Shown one piece after another: positions 5,853 through 5,931 of a stretch of 5,931 nt of DNA. This stretch comes from Halobacteriales archaeon SW_10_68_16 (GTDB lineage Archaea; Halobacteriota; Halobacteria; Halobacteriales; Haloarculaceae), in the NCBI GenBank assembly GCA_003023485.1, contig PXSG01000040.1, positions 3,968 through 9,898 on the forward strand, in the 5' to 3' direction. The notes beneath the pieces are model-generated. The model searched no databases and had not been told where the DNA came from. It was given only the letters and a program-made list of their open reading frames with translations. Numbering within the stretch: position 1 is the stretch's first letter; the number at the start of each line of letters is the position of its first letter. Position numbers and translations under genes: made by a program.

Positions 5853-5931
5853 AGAGCGCGTTCGCGCTCGTCGGACTCGGTGCCTACCTCCTGTTGCTCG
5901 TCAGCATCCCCGCCGGACTGGTGAAGGTGGT
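5853..5931 (-). repeat. Right arm of the 79-bp inverted repeat, reaching the window edge
   Basis: An exact reverse complement of 5651-5729, separated from it by 123 bp. Read on the plus strand it encodes the same permease membrane segment (SAFALVGLGAYLLLLVSIPA and onward). It stands where codons for the permease N-terminus are expected, and it runs to the last base of the window, so its full length is unknown. It is most simply a fold-back chimera at a contig end. Confidence 0.95.

Noticed and set aside
5651..5931. Inverted repeat as terminal repeats of a transposable element
   Set aside because: The arms are coding sequence of a permease, the 123-bp spacer is also permease coding sequence, and there is no transposase or target duplication.

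Overview
The window looks like a 5.9-kb piece of a haloarchaeal (class Halobacteria) chromosome. The grounds are high GC with strongly GC-biased third codon positions, proteins rich in Asp and Glu, very tight gene packing, short A/T-rich boxes about 26-27 nt upstream of start codons (the spacing of leaderless archaeal promoters), and an Agl23-type membrane protein typical of archaeal N-glycosylation. All assignments come from reading motifs; no database search was run.

Layout. Positions 2-55 hold the last 17 codons of an unidentified plus-strand gene. It converges on a minus-strand pair: an Agl23-like GT-C-type membrane protein (1242-2948) followed by purK (63-1208), which makes N5-carboxyaminoimidazole ribonucleotide in purine synthesis. 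A 107-bp divergent promoter region (2949-3055) separates this pair from a plus-strand pair: ribH, lumazine synthase (3056-3472), and a class I aminotransferase of the AspC type (3469-4623). The last two overlap by ATGA. A minus-strand APC-family amino acid permease (4633-5841, 5' end missing) converges on the aminotransferase with 9 bp between stop codons. No stretch over 300 bp lacks a gene. I see no tRNA, rRNA, CRISPR array or insertion sequence.

The genes are mostly housekeeping: purine and flavin synthesis, amino acid metabolism and uptake, and surface glycosylation. I see no new defence or mobile system. The two unusual things concern sequence integrity. First, the Agl23 gene changes reading frame twice (near 1700 and near 1316). 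The changes cancel, so a long open frame of 568 codons survives, but about 127 codons are read out of frame and give a false Pro/Ser/Arg-rich stretch. Second, the right edge is a perfect 79-bp inverted copy (5853-5931) of permease coding sequence at 5651-5729. It replaces the real upstream part of the permease gene and has the look of a fold-back amplification or assembly chimera at a contig end.
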